Source: Tillandsia leiboldiana
Taxonomy: Eukaryota > Streptophyta > Magnoliopsida > Poales > Bromeliaceae
Reading direction: 5' to 3'
DNA: 64,000 nucleotides
NCBI GenBank assembly: GCA_029204045.2
Contig: CM055076.1
Span: 19,594,269-19,658,268 of the forward strand
The position numbers and the translations under genes were made by a program. The notes beneath the pieces were generated by a model. The model was not told the origin of the DNA, did not search any database, and saw only the letters and a program-made list of their open reading frames with translations. Shown here one piece after another: positions 1 to 12,352 of this stretch. Position 1 is the stretch's first letter. Each line of letters begins with the position of its first letter.

Positions 1-3000
1 CACGACGAGCCGAGCTTCAGCTAATCGTACCTACTGGGTACTAAAATCTGCGGATAGTAAGAGTCAACAGGAAAAGCTGGAAAGCATAGAGGTCTACTAG
101 TAATCAGAATAAGAACTGCAGGTAAGTATACTGGAATCGATCATAAAACTGTAGATCATACATGCTGGAAAACATAAACGTCCACTCATAATCAAAATCA
201 ACAGATAAGCTAACTAGGCAAGTAATCAATCATAAGCTGGCATATGAAATGAACTGGCATGAAGCATAATCAAGTGACAGTACATATACAGGTACGGAAA
301 ATACCAGAACCAATCCAATATAACAGAACAGGAATAGGTACTGAAAAGCATGCTAGAACATGGGAGTACATAATCTATGCATCAATCACAAGAATATCAA
401 GCACTCAACCAATGCCATGATTGGTCACGGGGACCTCATGGCTCATACCACTCTCTGCACCTATCCCACTGACATAACCCCGCACCCATATGTGCTATCT
501 GGGGCTCACGGGTCCTTCCTCCAGACCACTTTACCGGTAAAGAACAATAGCCACGGGGAGCGACCCCGGCAATGTTCGTGAAGTACAGCAGTGCATGGCA
601 AGTCACAATGATCAATCTCACGGTCTAGTGACCGAGTAGTCGGCACATGCCGAAATCCCAACAGGGAATCATCTGTCTATATCTATCCATCGGAATCAAT
701 CAATCATGTATATCGAGCAATGTCTATCAATCGGGATCAATCAATCATGCATATCGAGTAGTGTCTATCAATCAGGATCAATCAATCATGCATATCGAGT
801 AGTGTCTATCAATCAGGATCAATCAATCATGCATATCGAGTAGTGTCTATCAATCAGGATCAATCAATCATGCATATCGACGTATATCAAGAAATATCTC
901 AATGACAGGAATCAACAGGTATCATCTAATCATGCAAATCTATATCTCAATCAATCAGGATCAGTCAGGAATAATCAGGGAGTATGTATATGTTAATCAG
1001 CTGATCGTGACCAGAAATCTCAATCACAGGTCTAATCAGGTCAATGTCAACAGTGACATCATGATATGTCAAGATAGGTCATATAATCAGCGGGGAAATC
1101 AAAAACAGGGGTCCGACTGGACTAAAGCAACCAGAGGGCCAAAAAGCTAGCCCGGGCCGAAGCTAACCCACCTGGATGACGGCAGATCCTCGAACTCCCG
1201 CTCGGCTACTGTGAGGCTGGTGCTAAACAACTGGGCCCTGAACAGAAAGCTATGATCAATAGTAAACTCACACAACCCTTTCCCGACGACGCTACACTAA
1301 CGGTAAGCTCAACGGGTCAAAACGGTCGATTTATCGGTCAAAATCCGATTTCTGGTCGACAAGGACCATCGGAAACCTAGCAAAATGGCCAGGTGATGCG
1401 TAAGCACTGTCTAACGTCAGCAGGTGTGTCTAATGTGCAAGTTGGTCCATAAGATATTAAAATTTGCATGTTTGATCTTAATTAATCGACTGTTTTAGCT
1501 CGTTCTCAAAATCCGGGGATCCAGTGACGACGCCGTAAGTTTCAGCGCGTCCGTTTTGACGCAACAAAACTCGTGCTCACAAACTTGAGTCGGCGCGAGA
1601 CCCGAGGACAAAGTTGGCACATAAAATACCCAGTATTTGCATAAATTGAAACCTTATTTCGACCCGTTCTCCCAACCCAGGAAGCTGTTTCTTACGCCGT
1701 AAATTACAGCGCGTTCATTTCGACGCGAAAAAGCCCGTGCTCACTGTTTCGGGCTGGCGCGAGGCTCGAGGGCAAAGTTGGCCCATAAATATTAGGGTCC
1801 AAAGTGACACTATGCTATATCTTATTTATTACATGATCCAATGGTGATATCCTGTGAGCATGGTGTTCAGCAATGACAGGGAAATATTGTGCTCACCTGA
1901 ACCCTGCCGAGGATTGGCCGGAAAGATCGCCGGAGCAGCAACCCACTTTAGACGATGGCTCCGGTTGGGTGTTCTTGAGCAGCACAGGTGCAGACCTGGG
2001 TGGTTGCCGGAGTCCTGGAGCGCCGGCGATGGCCGGAGCCGAGCTCGGATGAAGCCTCGGGTGCAACTCTGGTGATCACCGACCCGACGTCAAGATCCCC
2101 ATGTAAGTCGATGGAAGGACTCCTACAGCCCACAGGAGTTCACCTGGGCTGTTTTCCGGTGCCGGGGATCGTCGGCAAGACGCGGCGGCGGAGCTCGGGG
2201 AAGCTTCGGAGGAGCTCCAATGGCGGATTCCGACGAGGTCCCTCCGGGCCGGTGAGAGATGGACCAAAAGGTCTGTCCCAACTCCGCGATGCTCGGTGCA
2301 GTGGTGGCCGGCGACGGGAGGCCGCGGCAACGCCGGACGGCGGCGATCGGGCTAAGTGAAGAAAAGCCCGATTCTAGGGCACGTTCGGGCGGTCTCGATC
2401 TCCACCCGATCGCCCTCCAACTTCGTGGAGAAGATGCAGTCGTCCAGATGCGTCGATCCAACGGCGCTGATCTTGGGTTTAACGGTCGGTTGCGGCGGCG
2501 CCCACGATCGGATAAGAAAAACAATAATCCGGCGGTAATGGTCCCCCGCCGGAGATCGGGACGACGGCGCCGGCTGGGCCTCGCCGGAAAACCAAGAAGA
2601 AGGAGGGAACGGCCGCGGCGGCGCGCGGCGGCGGCTGGGTCCGAGGTCACCTTGGCTCGGATGCGGCTTCACGAGGGACCTCACCAGACAAGGTCTTGGT
2701 CGACAGAAACCTTCCTGAGAGCCTCCCTCACCCTGCACCCGAGATCAAGAAGTTTCTTGATCTCCTTCTCCGGCGATTGCAAGGCGGCGGGGGAGGTTCC
2801 TGGGGACGCGGCCGAGGAGAAGGGGTTTGTTGAAGTGCGGCTAGGGCAAGGCTACGAGGGTTCAGGGTTTCAGGAGCCCTAACCCAAACTATGTGTATAT
2901 ATATACATATATGCACAATAGCTGATAGGTCCCTCCACTCTTGGCATTTTTGGTTTTGGTCCCTCTCAGTAGCTTCTAATCACATCTAGGTCCCTCACAA

Positions 3001-3730
3001 AGCAGTGGCATGCAAATCGATACATAAAATGTAGGGTTTTATGTGTAACAAGCCACTTTTTCCCCATATTTCACGCTTTTCGAGGCGATCCGGTCCCCGA
3101 AACGGAAAATGGACTGCGCCATGACGTCCGGCTCGACGAGACCTATCAGGTAGCGATCTCTGATTTTCACGAAACTGCCCGGATAAAATCTCGGTCCATA
3201 ATAACTGTGTCAAAATACAGTTTTTGCGCTTTTCGAGATTCCAGAGTCGTCAAACAGAATTTTTGACTGTGCCATTGCGTTCAGAACATCGAAACCGTTC
3301 GAAATGACTACCTGGATCACTATATTCGGATTCCGAACAGTGAATTAGTCAACGTTGTATTCGTCGGGGTCCCGAAAACCAGGGTTACTGTTCATCTACA
3401 GTAACTCACTTAAGTGCACTGTGCGCAGAGGGCACTGTTACATTGGTCGCGAGATTCGTCCACTTTCTCGCTGAATTCTGGAAGATCCGACCGTCAGATT
3501 GAAAAGTGCTGAATATGAATCTCGCTCGGTTCGACGAGACGATCGCAACGGTCAACTCGGATTTCCAAGATCATGTCCGGATTGGAAAATAGCCTTTTTG
3601 TCTCGTAAATCGTGCAACTCGCACACTGGCAATTGACTAAATAAATCAACATAGGTCTTTTGAACCCGAAATCGACTACAATTCTGCTTTTAATCTATTT
3701 ATTAAAAATAAAATATTTCGAGTTTCTACA
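1..3730 (-). repeat. 3' LTR of the giant-LTR element, truncated by window edge
   Basis: This is the 3' copy in element sense. It ends at 3730 with ...TTTCTACA (plus strand), where similarity to 5100-8829 stops abruptly. A TA-rich tract near 2891-2914 is a candidate TATA region on the minus strand, followed in element sense by a roughly 1 kb GC-rich block (about 1900-2880). That would give a U3 of about 0.8 kb and an unusually long R-U5 of more than 3 kb; this division is inference. The GC-rich block is open in several frames, but the block in the diverged relative at 53.3-54.2 kb does not keep the same frame, so I do not call it coding. Confidence 0.9.
724..889. repeat. 41-bp minisatellite inside the giant LTR (about 4 units)
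   Basis: A 41-bp unit containing ATCAATCAATCATGCATATC is repeated about four times head to tail; the first unit differs slightly from the others. The same array is present in the other LTR at 5823-5988. It lies in the R-U5 part of the LTR in element sense. Confidence 0.9.
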
Positions 3731-4671
3731 TCACTTACAACTTAAAAGAAGTTTCGTCCCTGAAACTTACAACTTAAAAAAGTTTTATTCCCGGAGCTTA
3801 CAACTAGAGTCATACCCTAGGGAATGCTCCTATAGTTTTATTCGAGGGCTACGAAATCAGTCGCAAGGTATCGACAACTCTAAGGCTACTAATTTAGACC
3901 CAATCTGATACTCCCCATTACAGGGCAGAGTATTTCCTCGGTTCTTTCGACAGTACGTTGTCTGCAGCCAACGTGCTTACCAAAAGAAAAGCGAAATACC
4001 ATAGATCTGTCGCCAACATCTAGTTGGGGACACAACTCTCATCAGAAGGTATATCACATACCTCCCAACACAGTCTCCATGCTAAAGACATAACCTTTAT
4101 CAAGGATCACTACCACCTTGTGGTCATAAATATCACCCCGACTAACTCATAGGAGAGTCCACGTCGGTCCACAAAATCTGCGCAAAAGGTGGGGCCAATT
4201 TGAATCCATCCCAAAACAGGGTTACCATCGGGCCCATAGGCTACTGAATTATGACACGGGGACACTGGACGATCAACAACCTGTTCAACCTCTGGGCAAC
4301 TGTGGGGCCGGTGCAATAATAGCAGTCATCTGCTGTTGTGCCATCGGCTAGACGATTACGACAAGAACGGTGATTTAACCTTTAACCACTGTAACTGATC
4401 CGAGCGCTCTGGCTCCACTGAAACATCAAGCCCACGGCCGAAACCATAACCGCGGCTAATCCTGCACTAACAACGATCCCCAAAGCCCAGAGTACGTGCG
4501 ACTAATAACCAACAACGAGACTCAACTGTGTGAAACACACCTGAGCTTCAAACCACTATGCCAAATACCCCGCGCTCTCACGACATAAGTCATCCTAGGG
4601 TTCAATCCTAACCAGTTCCTAATCAATCTTTCCTAGGTACCGTATACCTATAGCTCTGATACCATCTAATC
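3731..4671 (-). other. Short non-coding internal domain of the giant-LTR element
   Basis: This is all that separates the two 4.16 kb LTRs. No reading frame resembling gag, protease, RT, RNase H or integrase is present. The 4672 side carries the primer-binding site. The 3731 side, where a polypurine tract should sit just before the 3' LTR, lacks an evident purine run in minus sense. Instead it has two diverged copies of a motif containing ACTTACAACTTAAAA (about 3733-3747 and 3764-3778). A third, shorter match (GCTTACAACT) lies near 3798. Confidence 0.85.
4653..4664 (-). promoter_or_regulatory. Primer-binding site (tRNA-iMet type)
   Basis: On the minus strand the sequence TGGTATCAGAGC starts 7 nt after the LTR end GGCGTGACA. 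This is the standard initiator-methionine tRNA 3'-end complement used by many plant LTR elements. It fixes element orientation and LTR boundary. Confidence 0.9.
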
Positions 4672-7600
4672 TGTCACGCCCCGAGTTTTAAAAGTCAGGT
4701 CTGAAATTTTTTTTTTTTTTTGAAATCAGAGTTTGCAAACTGGGCGCAACAGACCGCCACACGTATAGAAGACTCTTTATCCCAAGGACAAAGACTCCCC
4801 TATACATGCACGGCTAAAAATCATCATCAGAGATCATCAGATATATCAGTAACTAATCTAATCTACTCAACAGGAATAATCAAAATTAAGTTATTACATC
4901 ATCAGTTTTAAATGTCTAACTCACGATAAACTGGAATGAAATGCGAAAAGTAAATGTCTGCCGAAGTCGTCGATATATAATGCTCATGGGGACAACTCTA
5001 TCGTAATCGGCTCACTGGATCGTCCCGACATCTCACCACCCGACGGACCTACAACAGTCACCCGAGGGTGTGAGATACACCGGAGTGCATCCCAGTGGGC
5101 ACGACGAGCCGAGCTTCAGCTAATCGTACCTACTGGGTACTAAAATCTGCGGATAGTAAGAGTCAACAGGAAAAGCTGGAAAGCATAGAGGTCTACTAGT
5201 AATCAGAATAAGAACTGCAGGTAAGTATACTGGAATCGATCATAAAACTGTAGATCATACATGCTGGAAAACATAAACGTCCACTCATAATCAAAATCAA
5301 CAGATAAGCTAACTAGGCAAGTAATCAATCATAAGCTGGCATATGAAATGAACTGGCATGAAGCATAATCAAGTGACAGTACATATACAGGTACGGAAAA
5401 TACCAGAACCAATCCAATATAACAGAACAGGAATAGGTACTGAAAAGCATGCTAGAACATGGGAGTACATAATCTATGCATCAATCACAAGAATATCAAG
5501 CACCCAACCAATGCCATGATTGGTCACGGGGACCTCATGGCTCATACCACTCTCTGCACCTATCCCACTGACATAACCCCGCACCCATATGTGCTATCTG
5601 GGGCTCACGGGTCCTTCCTCCAGACCACTTTACCGGTAAAGAACAATAGCCACGGGGAGCGACCCCGGCAATGTTCGTGAAGTACAGCAGTGCATGGCAA
5701 GTCACAATGATCAATCTCACGGTCTAGTGACCGAGTAGTCGGCACATGCCGAAATCCCAACAGGGAATCATCTGTCTATATCTATCCATCGGAATCAATC
5801 AATCATGTATATCGAGCAATGTCTATCAATCGGGATCAATCAATCATGCATATCGAGTAGTGTCTATCAATCAGGATCAATCAATCATGCATATCGAGTA
5901 GTGTCTATCAATCAGGATCAATCAATCATGCATATCGAGTAGTGTCTATCAATCAGGATCAATCAATCATGCATATCGACGTATATCAAGAAATATCTCA
6001 ATGACAGGAATCAACAGGTATCATCTAATCATGCAAATCTATATCTCAATCAATCAGGATCAGTCAGGAATAATCAGGGAGTATGTATATGTTAATCAGC
6101 TGATCGTGACCAGAAATCTCAATCACAGGTCTAATCAGGTCAATGTCAACAGTGACATCATGATATGTCAAGATAGGTCATATAATCAGCGGGGAAATCA
6201 AAAACAGGGGTCCGACTGGACTAAAGCAACCAGAGGGCCAAAAAGCTAGCCCGGGCCGAAGCTAACCCACCTGGATGACGGCAGATCCTCGAACTCCCGC
6301 TCGGCTACTGTGAGGCTGGTGCTAAACAACTGGGCCCTGAACAGAAAGCTATGATCAATAGTAAACTCACACAACCCTTTCCCGACGACGCTACACTAAC
6401 GGTAAGCTCAACGGGTCAAAACGGTCGATTTATCGGTCAAAATCCGATTTCTGGTCGACAAGGACCATCGGAAACCTAGCAAAATGGCCAGGTGATGCGT
6501 AAGCACTGTCTAACGTCAGCAGGTGTGTCTAATGTGCAAGTTGGTCCATAAGATATTAAAATTTGCATGTTTGATCTTAATTAATCGACTGTTTTAGCTC
6601 GTTCTCAAAATCCGGGGATCCAGTGACGACGCCGTAAGTTTCAGCGCGTCCGTTTTGACGCAACAAAACTCGTGCTCACAAACTTGAGTCGGCGCGAGAC
6701 CCGAGGACAAAGTTGGCACATAAAATACCCAGTATTTGCATAAATTGAAACCTTATTTCGACCCGTTCTCCCAACCCAGGAAGCTGTTTCTTACGCCGTA
6801 AATTACAGCGCGTTCATTTCGACGCGAAAAAGCCCGTGCTCACTGTTTCGGGCTGGCGCGAGGCTCGAGGGCAAAGTTGGCCCATAAATATTAGGGTCCA
6901 AAGTGACACTATGCTATATCTTATTTATTACATGATCCAATGGTGATATCCTGTGAGCATGGTGTTCAGCAATGACAGGGAAATATTGTGCTCACCTGAA
7001 CCCTGCCGAGGATTGGCCGGAAAGATCGCCGGAGCAGCAACCCACTTTAGACGATGGCTCCGGTTGGGTGTTCTTGAGCAGCACAGGTGCAGACCTGGGT
7101 GGTTGCCGGAGTCCTGGAGCGCCGGCGATGGCCGGAGCCGAGCTCGGATGAAGCCTCGGGTGCAACTCTGGTGATCACCGACCCGACGTCAAGATCCCCA
7201 TGTAAGTCGATGGAAGGACTCCTACAGCCCACAGGAGTTCACCTGGGCTGTTTTCCGGTGCCGGGGATCGTCGGCAAGACGCGGCGGCGGAGCTCGGGGA
7301 AGCTTCGGAGGAGCTCCAATGGCGGATTCCGGCGAGGTCCCTCCGGGCCGGTGAGAGATGGACCAAAAGGTCTGTCCCAACTCCGCGATGCTCGGTGCAG
7401 TGGTGGCCGGCGACGGGAGGCCGCGGCAACGCCGGACGGCGGCGATCGGGCTAAGTGAAGAAAAGCCCGATTCTAGGGCACGTTCGGGCGGTCTCGATCT
7501 CCACCCGATCGCCCTCCAACTTCGTGGAGAAGATGCAGTCGTCCAGATGCGTCGATCCAACGGCGCTGATCTTGGGTTTAACGGTCGGTTGCGGCGGCGC

Positions 7601-8829
7601 CCACGATCGGATAAGAAAAACAATAATCCGGCGGTAATGGTCCCCCGCCGGAGATCGGGACGACGGCGCCGGCTGGGCCTCGCCGGAAAACCAAGAAGAA
7701 GGAGGGAACGGCCGCGGCGGCGCGCGGCGGCGGCTGGGTCCGAGGTCACCTTGGCTCGGATGCGGCTTCACGAGGGACCTCACCAGACAAGGTCTTGGTC
7801 GACAGAAACCTTCCTGAGAGCCTCCCTCACCCTGCACCCGAGATCAAGAAGTTTCTTGATCTCCTTCTCCGGCGATTGCAAGGCGGCGGGGGAGGTTCCT
7901 GGGGACGCGGCCGAGGAGAAGGGGTTTGTTGAAGTGCGGCTAGGGCAAGGCTACGAGGGTTCAGGGTTTCAGGAGCCCTAACCCAAACTATGTGTATATA
8001 TATACATATATGCACAATAGCTGATAGGTCCCTCCACTCTTGGCATTTTTGGTTTTGGTCCCTCTCAGTAGCTTCTAATCACATCTAGGTCCCTCACAAA
8101 GCAGTGGCATGCAAATCGATACATAAAATGTAGGGTTTTATGTGTAACAAGCCACTTTTTCCCCATATTTCACGCTTTTCGAGGCGATCCGGTCCCCGAA
8201 ACGGAAAATGGACTGCGCCATGACGTCCGGCTCGACGAGACCTATCAGGTAGCGATCTCTGATTTTCACGAAACTGCCCGGATAAAATCTCGGTCCATAA
8301 TAACTGTGTCAAAATACAGTTTTTGCGCTTTTCGAGATTCCAGAGTCGTCAAACAGAATTTTTGACTGCGCCATTGCGTTCAGAACATCGAAACCGTTCG
8401 AAATGACTACCTGGATCACTATATTCGGATTCCGAACAGTGAATTAGTCAACGTTGTATTCGTCGGGGTCCCGAAAACCAGGGTTACTGTTCATCTACAG
8501 TAACTCACTTAAGTGCACTGTGCGCAGAGGGCACTGTTACATTGGTCGCGAGATTCGTCCACTTTCTCGCTGAATTCTGGAAGATCCGACCGTCAGATTG
8601 AAAAGTGCTGAATATGAATCTCGCTCGGTTCGACGAGACGATCGCAACGGTCAACTCAGATTTCCAAGATCATGTCCGGATTGGAAAATAGCCTTTTTGT
8701 CTCGTAAATCGTGCAACTCGCACACTGGCAATTGACTAAATAAATCAACATAGGTCTTTTGAACCCGAAATCGACTACAATTCTGCTTTTAATCTATTTA
8801 TTAAAAATAAAATATTTCGAGTTTCTACA
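4672..8829 (-). repeat. 5' LTR of the giant-LTR element (4158 bp, complete)
   Basis: Complete LTR in minus orientation, from TGTAGAAACTCG at 8829 to GGCGTGACA at 4672. The four differences I see from the other LTR are all transitions (near 5503, 7331, 8369 and 8658). A poly(T) run at about 4709-4722 (poly(A) in element sense) lies roughly 40 nt before the LTR end; an A tract sits at the same place in the relatives ending at 57178 and 61089. About 99.9% identity means a very recent insertion. Confidence 0.93.
5823..5988. repeat. 41-bp minisatellite, second LTR copy
   Basis: Same four-unit array as at 724-889, in the paired LTR. Unit number is the same in both LTRs, as expected when both are copied from one template. 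Confidence 0.9.
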
Positions 8830-9137
8830 AGAGGTCTAGTGGTACCATTTTGTTATAGAGTGAACTTGATGTACTTTGAGAGAAAAAAGAAAATTGATGT
8901 AAAATATATTAAAGTTTATTCTAGTTTAGATGTATCAGCTTTATGTATTCGATCCGTATGCTTAAAGTTGAATGTTTACATTTAGAAGCTCTAATATGAT
9001 ATTACATGTTTCTTTTAGTGCATATTTATCTGATTGAGATGTATTGTCGTTCCGGTCGGGTAGAGAGAGATCATGCCCGATCGGTGGGTCTGTACTCGTG
9101 CCCTAACCGACCAAATTGGTGGTCTCGGGGCATGACA
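8830..9137 (+). repeat. 3' part of the 5' LTR of a Ty3/gypsy chromovirus
   Basis: This 308-bp stretch aligns at roughly 90% by eye with 23074-23379, the end of the paired 3' LTR. It ends ...CATGACA at 9137, followed at once by the primer-binding site. The rest of this LTR was pushed out of the window by the giant-LTR insertion. Confidence 0.88.
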
Positions 9138-9145
9138 TATAAGAG

Positions 9146-9158
9146 TGGTATCAGAGCC
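9146..9158 (+). promoter_or_regulatory. Primer-binding site of the host chromovirus
   Basis: TGGTATCAGAGCC begins 8 nt after the LTR end at 9137. It is the tRNA-iMet type and sets the plus-strand orientation of the element. Confidence 0.88.
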
Positions 9159-9900
9159 TAGAAAGAATCCTAGGTGGATAAGGAAGCCCTAGGGATTTAG
9201 GCACGTGAGCATGTGTGGATTGTAATGAAAGTACTTGATTGGGTTGTATATTGCTCCCGATCATGGTGTCGGGAATTGATCGATAGAGGGAAATGGACTT
9301 CCACTTTCGAAGGATATATTAGGCAGCCGGCAACGTAACATTAGGAGTGAGAAGAAGTATCCCTGATTGACTTTCGCATGATTGGTCTACGAACATTTTA
9401 TTTTGCCATTTACGATATTACGAAATCTGAATTGTTAAATTTGGATTAAATGTGGTTGATGTGCTGGTGTGCATGAGAGTTATGGCACCAGTGGACGACT
9501 AACAAATGCTGCTAAGTCAACGTAATCTGAGCCATCAAAATGCTCGGAATCAAACAAAGTGCGCAAGTTGTCGCGCTCATTGGCGTGGTCTAGCAGCAAG
9601 CAGAGGCATCTCGTCATCAAGATAAGGCTTCCTGAAGCCAAGAGGAGGCATCGAGACATAAGGGGGAACAAATTCGGATGCTCCAAGAGATGATTGCGCA
9701 GCAAGCTAAGGCCGCGCAGACGACACAAGAGCCTACCGAGTTGCCTTCCACGAGGTCGACAGCGGAGGACATTGTAGTGGCGGCCAACCCCATGTCGGCA
9801 CGCCTTGCACCATAAGGGGCTACTCGAGAGGTGCTCCAGAAGACAGACTCGGGGGTGTCTGCATCTGAGTATGAACCGAGTCACAGTAATGTCGTTCGGG
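9159..9900 (+). pseudogene. Chromovirus leader and decayed gag 5' region
   Basis: After the primer-binding site comes an untranslated leader of about 0.3 kb and then sequence with gag-like composition (a plus-strand frame around 9660-9830 rich in Q, A and E). It is broken by stops and frameshifts. At about 9900 the sequence jumps to the middle of a reverse transcriptase, so most of gag, the protease and the RT N-terminal half are missing here. The open frame on the opposite strand over 9480-9884 has no recognisable family and looks like a shadow. Confidence 0.55.
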
Positions 9901-12352
9901 GTTACTAATGTCGTTTGGGCTTACTAATGCCCTGACTACTTTTATGGACCTCACAACCGAGTATTTCAGCCTTTACTAGACCAATTTATCGTAGTCTTCA
10001 TCAATGACATCTTAGTTTACTCCCGAAGTGCCGAGGAGCAGAAGGAGCACCTTAGGCAAAATTTGCAAGTGCTTCGGGAGCAGGGATTATTCGCGAAGTT
10101 GAAGAAATGCGAATTTGGGCATCGAGAAGTTTTATTTTTAGGTCACGTGATATACGAGTTGATCCCAAGAAGGTTGAAACGATTAAGAATTGGCCCTGGC
10201 CTACCAATGTCACCGAAGTTCAAAACGTTGTTGGGCTTGCAAGATATTACAGACAGTTCATGGAAGGGTTCCCAAAAATTACCACTCTACTTACGTGTCT
10301 CGCATGTAAATGAGCTATGTTTGTTTGGAGTGATGAGTGCAATCGAAACTTTCAAATTCTGAAAGAAAAGCCGACATCAACTCCTATCCTTGCCTTACCT
10401 GCAACATAAAAGAAATATGTCGTGTATAGTGACGCTTATAGGTGCGGCATCGGATGTGTCCTGATGCAGGAAGATATGGTCATTGCCTATGCCTCTCGGC
10501 AATTGAAGAATTATGAAAGGAACTACCCTACCGAAGACTTGGAATTGACCGCAATGGTCTTCAACTTGAAGTTGTGGCAAACATTACGAGATCTACATGG
10601 ATCACAAAAGCCTCAAATGCATATTTACGCAGAAATAGCTGCATATGAGGTAACATTGGTGGTTGGAGTTGTTAAAGGACTAAGACATTACAATCTTGTA
10701 CCATTCTAGAAAAACGAATATGGTGGCGGACGTTTTGAGTCGATGGTCCACAAAAAATCTCACTATGATGATCACTAGTCAAGTACCGCTGCAAAAGGAG
10801 ATACGACGATTCAATTTAGAAGTTGTTGGGCTTGGCGCCCCAACGAGACTTATGACTCTTAAAGTACAACCAACCTTATTGGAGGGAATTAAAGTGAAAT
10901 AGACCACAAATGAAAAGCTCCAAAAGGTTCGAATAGATGTCGAGAGCGGGCATGCCAAAGATTTTAGTCTAGATTTGGAAAGAGTTCTAAGGTTTCGGGG
11001 TCGGTTGTACGTGCCAAGTGACTCAGAGATTCGAAAGGAGATCTTCAAGGAAGCGCACCAGTCCTCGTACACCATCCATCCAAGCGGCACCAAAATATAT
11101 AAAAATTTAAAAATGCATTTTTGCTGACCAAGTATGAATGGCAATGTTGGGCGAATCGTGGCTCAGTGCCTGACCAGCCAACAAGTCAAAGCAGAGCACT
11201 TCCGACGGGCAAATTACAGAATCTACCAATATCTGTTTGGAAATAGGAAAACATTGCCATAGATTTTATCGTGGGCTTGTCTCGATATCAAGTAGGCCAC
11301 AATGCAATTTGGGTAGTGATGGATTGCCTGATGAAATAGGCTTATTTTATGTCAATTCACACTACTTGGTTGTGAGATAAGTTGGCGCAAGTCTATATCG
11401 ATGAGGTATTGCGCTTACATTGAGTGCCAGTATTTATTGTCTTGGACCAAGATCCTCGGTTTGTGTTCACTTTTGGAAGAGTCTTCACAAAGCTCTGGAG
11501 ACACGCCTTGACTTCAGCACAGCATTCCATCCGCAAAGCGACGGACAATCGAAGAGGACAAATCAAATCCTCGAGGATATACTTCGGGCGTGAGTCCTAG
11601 ACTATGGAGCCAGATGGTAGTAATATTTGATGATAGCGAAGTTTGCCTACAACAATAGCTTCCAGACGAATATTAGAATGGCACCCTATGATGCATTGTA
11701 TGGTAGAAAGTGTCGATCTCTATTGCACTAGAAAGAGGTTGGTGAGAGAAATACCTTTGGCCTTGACGTAGTGCAAGAGGTTGAGGAGAAGGTACAGATA
11801 GCGCGTCAAAGGCCGTTAACATCACAGAGTCGACAAAAGAGTTACTCCAACAAACGCAATAAGAATTGACGCTTAGTGGTAGAGACCATGTACTCTTAAA
11901 GGTCTCGCTGACTCGGGGAGTGAAGCGATTTGGAATATGGGGGAAGCTAAGTCCTCGCTACATCAGGCTCTTTGAAATGCTGGAACGAATTGGCCCTGTG
12001 GCTTATCAGGTCGCAATACCACCAAGCTTGGTGGGAGTACATGATTTATTACATGTATTATTATTTCACAAGTATGAACCCGACTCAACTCATATCTTTT
12101 GTTATCTATCGCTGGATTTATGAGAAGACTTAAGCTATGACAAGTCAGTTGAAATTATCGACCAATATGAGAAAAAATTAAGGAACTGTTCGATCCCGTA
12201 TGTAAAGGAGCTATGGACCAGACATGAGGAGCGGGCAGCGACATGGGAGCTTGAGAGTTCCATGCGAGAGCGTTTTCCTCATATGTTCGAAGAACCGAGT
12301 GGAGGCGAGAGAGCTAGTTTCACGAATGAAACTCCTTTTAAGGAGAGGTGGA
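9901..12352 (+). pseudogene. Broken Ty3/gypsy pol (RT C-half, RNase H, integrase, chromodomain)
   Basis: Several frames together show the C-terminal half of reverse transcriptase (about 9925-10330, including an F-I-N-D-I-L-V-Y-S stretch close to the Y-x-D-D box region and KLKKCEFG...FLGHVI), RNase H (about 10420-10730), integrase (about 11130-11860) and a C-terminal chromodomain-like segment (about 12130-12300, motif ELESSMRERFPH). That order and the chromodomain tail place it in the Tekay/Del group of chromoviruses. Stops and frameshifts make it non-functional. It ends at a purine-rich AAGGAGAGGTGGA next to the LTR starting at 12353. Confidence 0.8.

Larger units (their letters stand above)
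1..8829 (-). mobile_element. Young non-autonomous LTR retrotransposon with giant LTRs (left end outside window)
   Basis: Seen: 1-3730 and 5100-8829 are the same sequence at an offset of 5099 bp; comparing them by eye I found 4 substitutions and no indel. The repeat starts TGTAGAAACTCG and ends GGCGTGACA in minus-strand sense, so it has TG...CA ends. Next to the LTR end at 4672 lies a tRNA-iMet-type primer-binding site, which fixes the minus orientation: 5' LTR 4672-8829, internal region 3731-4671, 3' LTR from 3730 leftwards, with about 428 bp cut off by the window edge. There is no gag or pol reading frame anywhere in it, so it must use enzymes made by another element. It is inserted in the 5' LTR of a chromovirus: the flank at 8830 (AGAGGTCTAG) continues a sequence found uninterrupted near 23070. 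The matching TSD lies outside the window. Confidence 0.9.

Noticed and set aside
2123..2882. Open frames of 128-207 codons in both strands of the GC-rich LTR block (and their copies at 7222-7981)
   Set aside because: They overlap in several frames, are rich in R, P and G as expected from GC-rich DNA, match no family I know, and the homologous block at 53.4-54.2 kb does not keep any of the frames.
9480..9884. 134-codon minus-strand open frame
   Set aside because: It is antisense to the decayed gag leader region and matches no known family; a shadow frame.
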